Positions 61,327 through 64,000 of a stretch of 64,000 nucleotides of DNA are shown here, piece after piece. The number at the start of each line of letters is the position of its first letter. The first letter of the stretch is position 1. This DNA is from DATNPX01 sp036702975. Its GTDB lineage: Bacteria > Cyanobacteriota > Vampirovibrionia > Obscuribacterales > Obscuribacteraceae. Both the position numbers and the translations under genes were made by a program. The notes under the pieces are model-generated. The model ran no database searches. It saw nothing but the letters and a program-made list of their open reading frames with translations, and was not told where the DNA came from. Location: contig DATNPX010000020.1 in the NCBI GenBank assembly GCA_036702975.1, forward strand, positions 124,001-188,000, read 5' to 3'.

Positions 61327-61382
61327 TAATAAAGGTAAGGCGGGGAATTTCTAAATATTTATTTGCTGAAAAGGGTGCGCCG

Positions 61383-64000
61383 ATGGCGGAACCTGGACAA
61401 ACTCAACTCCAAATGATGCTCGTTCAGCAGGCGGGCTCCGGCGCTCTGCCTTTGAGCATCCTTTCTGCTCACGGCTCGAGCGGCTACGTCTCATTTTTGC
61501 GAGTTGTGGAGCAGCTCTGCGTTGATGAGCGTCTGCAGCCGGTTGTCGTTTATTGGGCTCGGCACCAACAGCAGGCGCCGATAATACTGCCAACCGGTCA
61601 GCGTTATGGCGAGCTTCTCCGCAACGCTTACCGAGTTTCTGTATTTTCGGAAGACCGAAACGATCCGCCCGACCAGTGGGCGTTTCTCGTGGAGAGCCGA
61701 GGCTTGTGCTTGATCGTCTACGGTCAACAAGCGACCGAAACCGGAGCTTCTGATAAGTTTCAATGCTCTGGCTCAATGGAGCCTGCGGTGGTCAGGCAGG
61801 CGGTCAACAGCCTACTCTCTACTTGGCAGAGCGTCAATCCAGCCGAGGCCAATGCCTTAGAAGATGCGCGCTTCAATATGGGACCGACAGAGAGTTCGCA
61901 GTCTTATATGCAGCGAATTCGAGCAGCGTGGCCTGTTATCAAGGCGCCAATTCAACAAAGCGTCTTTTTCCCGTCAAGCGGCGCCCTGCGTGATGAGTTT
62001 GAACGTGACTTGACTCACCTTTTTTCTGAGCCCGGCAAGATTCAGCCTATCGCGACCGATGACGCGCTATTTAAGGCCCCGACGCCTCGCCCGGGTCCGG
62101 TCAATCCGCTGTTACTTAGCGGTAGTGAAGCTGTGCAGCTGAAATCCCGCCCTGGATTTGACCTCACGCCCGCCAATCCTGTTATTGCACCCCAAACTCC
62201 AGATATCGTCGCTCCAGCTGCGACTACCCGCACAGCCACTCGGCCGGAGACGAAGACTCAAGAACCGGCTCGCACTGTCGAGCCCGAGTCGGATGCCTCG
62301 TATGTTTTCCCTGCTGCCGCTCAATCTATTATTAGTGAGATCATCGGCCAGCTCAGGCAGTCCAACGACCTGGCACTGATTCTTCAGTTCGCCATTCAGG
62401 CTCTCACAGATGTGGTGAAGGCTGAGCGCGGATTGATCTGGAAGATTGTCGGCGACCAATTGGCGGTGACAAACGAATACACTGCCTCCGGACACACCTG
62501 CTTCGCCGGCAATCAGCTTGGCCCGCAAGAGTCGACTGCTATAGTTTACGAGTTTCTCTCTCGCTTTCCTGATGAATCAGGTGCCGGCGTTATCTCTATA
62601 CCTGATACTTCCCGTGATACCAACCTGCACAAGATGTCGCAGACCTTGTCGTCTTTGATCGAGCTTGGTGACGTACGTGCTCGATTGATGGTGCAGTTGC
62701 GCTCACGCGGCGTATTTTCCGGATTTTTGGAACTGCAGCAGTGTGGGCGTACACGCGAATGGACAACGCAAGAAGCCGAAATTTTGCAAAAAGTAGCTGA
62801 AATGCTCTCTGTCGTCGTTCAGCAATCCGTCGACCAATCGAAGATTGAAATGGACGCGCGCGAAATGAAGCTCATTAACGAGATCGCTTCGCTATTCAGG
62901 GAGTCGCGCGGTCAGACCAGCCAAGAGTCACTGGTTAAGTCTGTTATGCTGGTGGCGGAGCACATGGGCTTTACCCACTCGCAAATCTATTTGTACAGTG
63001 CCGAAGAAAAGCTGCTGATTCCGCAGATACAAGATGGGTCGGTCTCACCCGTTGATCTGTCGGCAAAAGAAGATCCATTCGTTGCTGTATTTGAGTCTGG
63101 TCGTGGCAAAATCGTCAATGCCGAATTTACGCGCAAGGGCGATCCTTTCTTTAAGCATGAAACGGCACTGGTATTGCCCTTGGTGTCGGAAGGTGAAAGG
63201 CTCGGCGTTATTGGGCTTTGGGAGCGACTAAAGAACAAGCCGCAATTCAGACCGCAGGACAGAGAGCTCGGTTTGACTATTGCCGGCCACCTGTCAAATG
63301 TTATTCGTGCCGACCAGGCTATCGGCCAATTGCGCGCTGATAAGGCCAGAGCCGCCCTCATCAACAAGGTGTCGAGCGAGATCCGTCAGTCTCTCAAAGA
63401 AGTCGACCACATCATGGGCACTTTGGTTTCTGCTTTGCAAGAACACTTCAGCCTTGGCTTATGCGCCGTGTCGCTCTACGACCAGCAAGTGCAGGATTTC
63501 ACCAAATCAAAAACAGCCGGCGATGCGATTCCTGAGACCGCCGACTCTTTCGCGCCTACTTTTGGTGAACAACTTTTTCTTGTGCACCTTGAAGAATTGA
63601 AGAACGGACAGACGATTTATTTGCCGCATGAAGAGCTGAAGAAGAAATTGGAAGGCCGGAACGTAGAAGTTCCTATAGCCTACAAATCGGCGACACTTCT
63701 GCCTTTAATTCATGCCGGCAATTTCAAGGCGGCACTATGCATGGTGTCTACTGCGCGCGCCAATCCTTTCCCTGACATGGATATGAAGATGGTGGCAGAC
63801 CTGGCAGACCGAGTGGCGGTCGTTGTGTCACACGCTGAACTGTTCCAACAAGTAGAGAAGCAAGCTGTTACAGATGCTATGACCGGTTTATTCAACCGGC
63901 GCTATTTCAACGAACAGTTGATCAAAGAGATCGACCGTTTCCAGCGATTTGGTCACGCTTTCTCGTTCATAATCGTCGACCTCGATTACCTGAAGAAGAT
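61383..64000 (+). CDS. Multi-GAF diguanylate cyclase (3' end outside window)
   Basis: 872 codons visible without a stop, continuing past the right edge. Residues ~1-300 are an N-terminal region with a Pro/Thr-rich linker. Three GAF-like domains follow (~315-480, 495-660, 665-820), with heptad helices between. From 829 'VTDAMTGLFNRRYFNEQLIK' starts a GGDEF domain (diguanylate cyclase, makes c-di-GMP from two GTP); the GGDEF active site itself lies beyond the edge, so activity cannot be checked. AAGGG lies 8 bases before the ATG. An 8-bp inverted repeat precedes the gene. It opposes the HD-GYP phosphodiesterase at 14-15 kb in the c-di-GMP cycle. Confidence 0.88.
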   Translation, partial: MAEPGQTQLQMMLVQQAGSGALPLSILSAHGSSGYVSFLRVVEQLCVDERLQPVVVYWARHQQQAPIILPTGQRYGELLRNAYRVSVFSEDRNDPPDQWAFLVESRGLCLIVYGQQATETGASDKFQCSGSMEPAVVRQAVNSLLSTWQSVNPAEANALEDARFNMGPTESSQSYMQRIRAAWPVIKAPIQQSVFFPSSGALRDEFERDLTHLFSEPGKIQPIATDDALFKAPTPRPGPVNPLLLSGSEAVQLKSRPGFDLTPANPVIAPQTPDIVAPAATTRTATRPETKTQEPARTVEPESDASYVFPAAAQSIISEIIGQLRQSNDLALILQFAIQALTDVVKAERGLIWKIVGDQLAVTNEYTASGHTCFAGNQLGPQESTAIVYEFLSRFPDESGAGVISIPDTSRDTNLHKMSQTLSSLIELGDVRARLMVQLRSRGVFSGFLELQQCGRTREWTTQEAEILQKVAEMLSVVVQQSVDQSKIEMDAREMKLINEIASLFRESRGQTSQESLVKSVMLVAEHMGFTHSQIYLYSAEEKLLIPQIQDGSVSPVDLSAKEDPFVAVFESGRGKIVNAEFTRKGDPFFKHETALVLPLVSEGERLGVIGLWERLKNKPQFRPQDRELGLTIAGHLSNVIRADQAIGQLRADKARAALINKVSSEIRQSLKEVDHIMGTLVSALQEHFSLGLCAVSLYDQQVQDFTKSKTAGDAIPETADSFAPTFGEQLFLVHLEELKNGQTIYLPHEELKKKLEGRNVEVPIAYKSATLLPLIHAGNFKAALCMVSTARANPFPDMDMKMVADLADRVAVVVSHAELFQQVEKQAVTDAMTGLFNRRYFNEQLIKEIDRFQRFGHAFSFIIVDLDYLKK

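Overview
The window is a chromosomal stretch of a Gram-negative-type bacterium. Base composition is near 50 percent GC, genes are dense on both strands, and there is no prophage, insertion sequence or CRISPR array. TPR proteins, WG-like sequence, a type IV pilin, BioY- and YfhO-type membrane proteins and mixed cell-envelope genes would fit a non-photosynthetic relative of Cyanobacteria (Melainabacteria/Obscuribacterales-like). That placement is an inference from gene content only; no rRNA gene is present to confirm it.

Region by region: 1-7 kb holds the end of a large low-complexity protein, a small secreted protein, a TauE/SafE permease, threonine aldolase, ndk and a UvrD/PcrA helicase with an unusual Gly/Asn-rich tail. 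7-18 kb holds a DprA/SLOG-like protein, mraY, a 15-repeat TPR protein, a histidine kinase followed by an HD-GYP response regulator, a family 9 glycosyltransferase, an LCP cell-wall ligase and a small terminator-bounded gene. 18-30 kb holds TPR proteins, a patatin-TIR fusion, a holin-fold membrane protein, a YfhO-like protein, a type IV pilin with a membrane-anchored partner, an MBL hydrolase, a glycine-zipper envelope protein and rlmN. 30-43 kb holds secA, tsaB-rimI, a BioY-like protein, a metallophosphoesterase, an ABC exporter, secreted proteins, a matrixin-type protease, a ferredoxin-MBL fusion and an SDR epimerase. 43-56 kb holds glmU, an Sm-like small protein, coaX, an amidase that appears to start at CTG, a DUF547 protein, tRNA-Ala(GGC), a radical SAM protein, an isochorismatase, a TetR regulator with a visible operator, and an acid phosphatase. 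56-64 kb holds a 52-residue gene with its own terminator, a PucR-type regulator followed by potA and potD, a methyltransferase, and a GAF-GGDEF protein cut by the right edge.

Functional themes: (i) peptidoglycan and envelope building (mraY, glmU, LCP protein, amidase, GT9, secA); (ii) signalling by two-component and cyclic-di-GMP enzymes (HD-GYP at 14 kb, GGDEF at 64 kb); (iii) tRNA and rRNA modification (tsaB, rimI, rlmN); (iv) polyamine-type uptake with only the ATPase and binding protein present. The most unusual candidate is the patatin-TIR protein at 18.9-20.5 kb. It has an intact phospholipase catalytic dyad, but its TIR domain carries Gln where NAD-cleaving TIR domains have the catalytic Glu. 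Other items worth attention are the CTG start of the amidase, two short genes with strong terminators, decayed fragments of a response regulator and of a WG-repeat protein, and several perfect palindromes in intergenic DNA.
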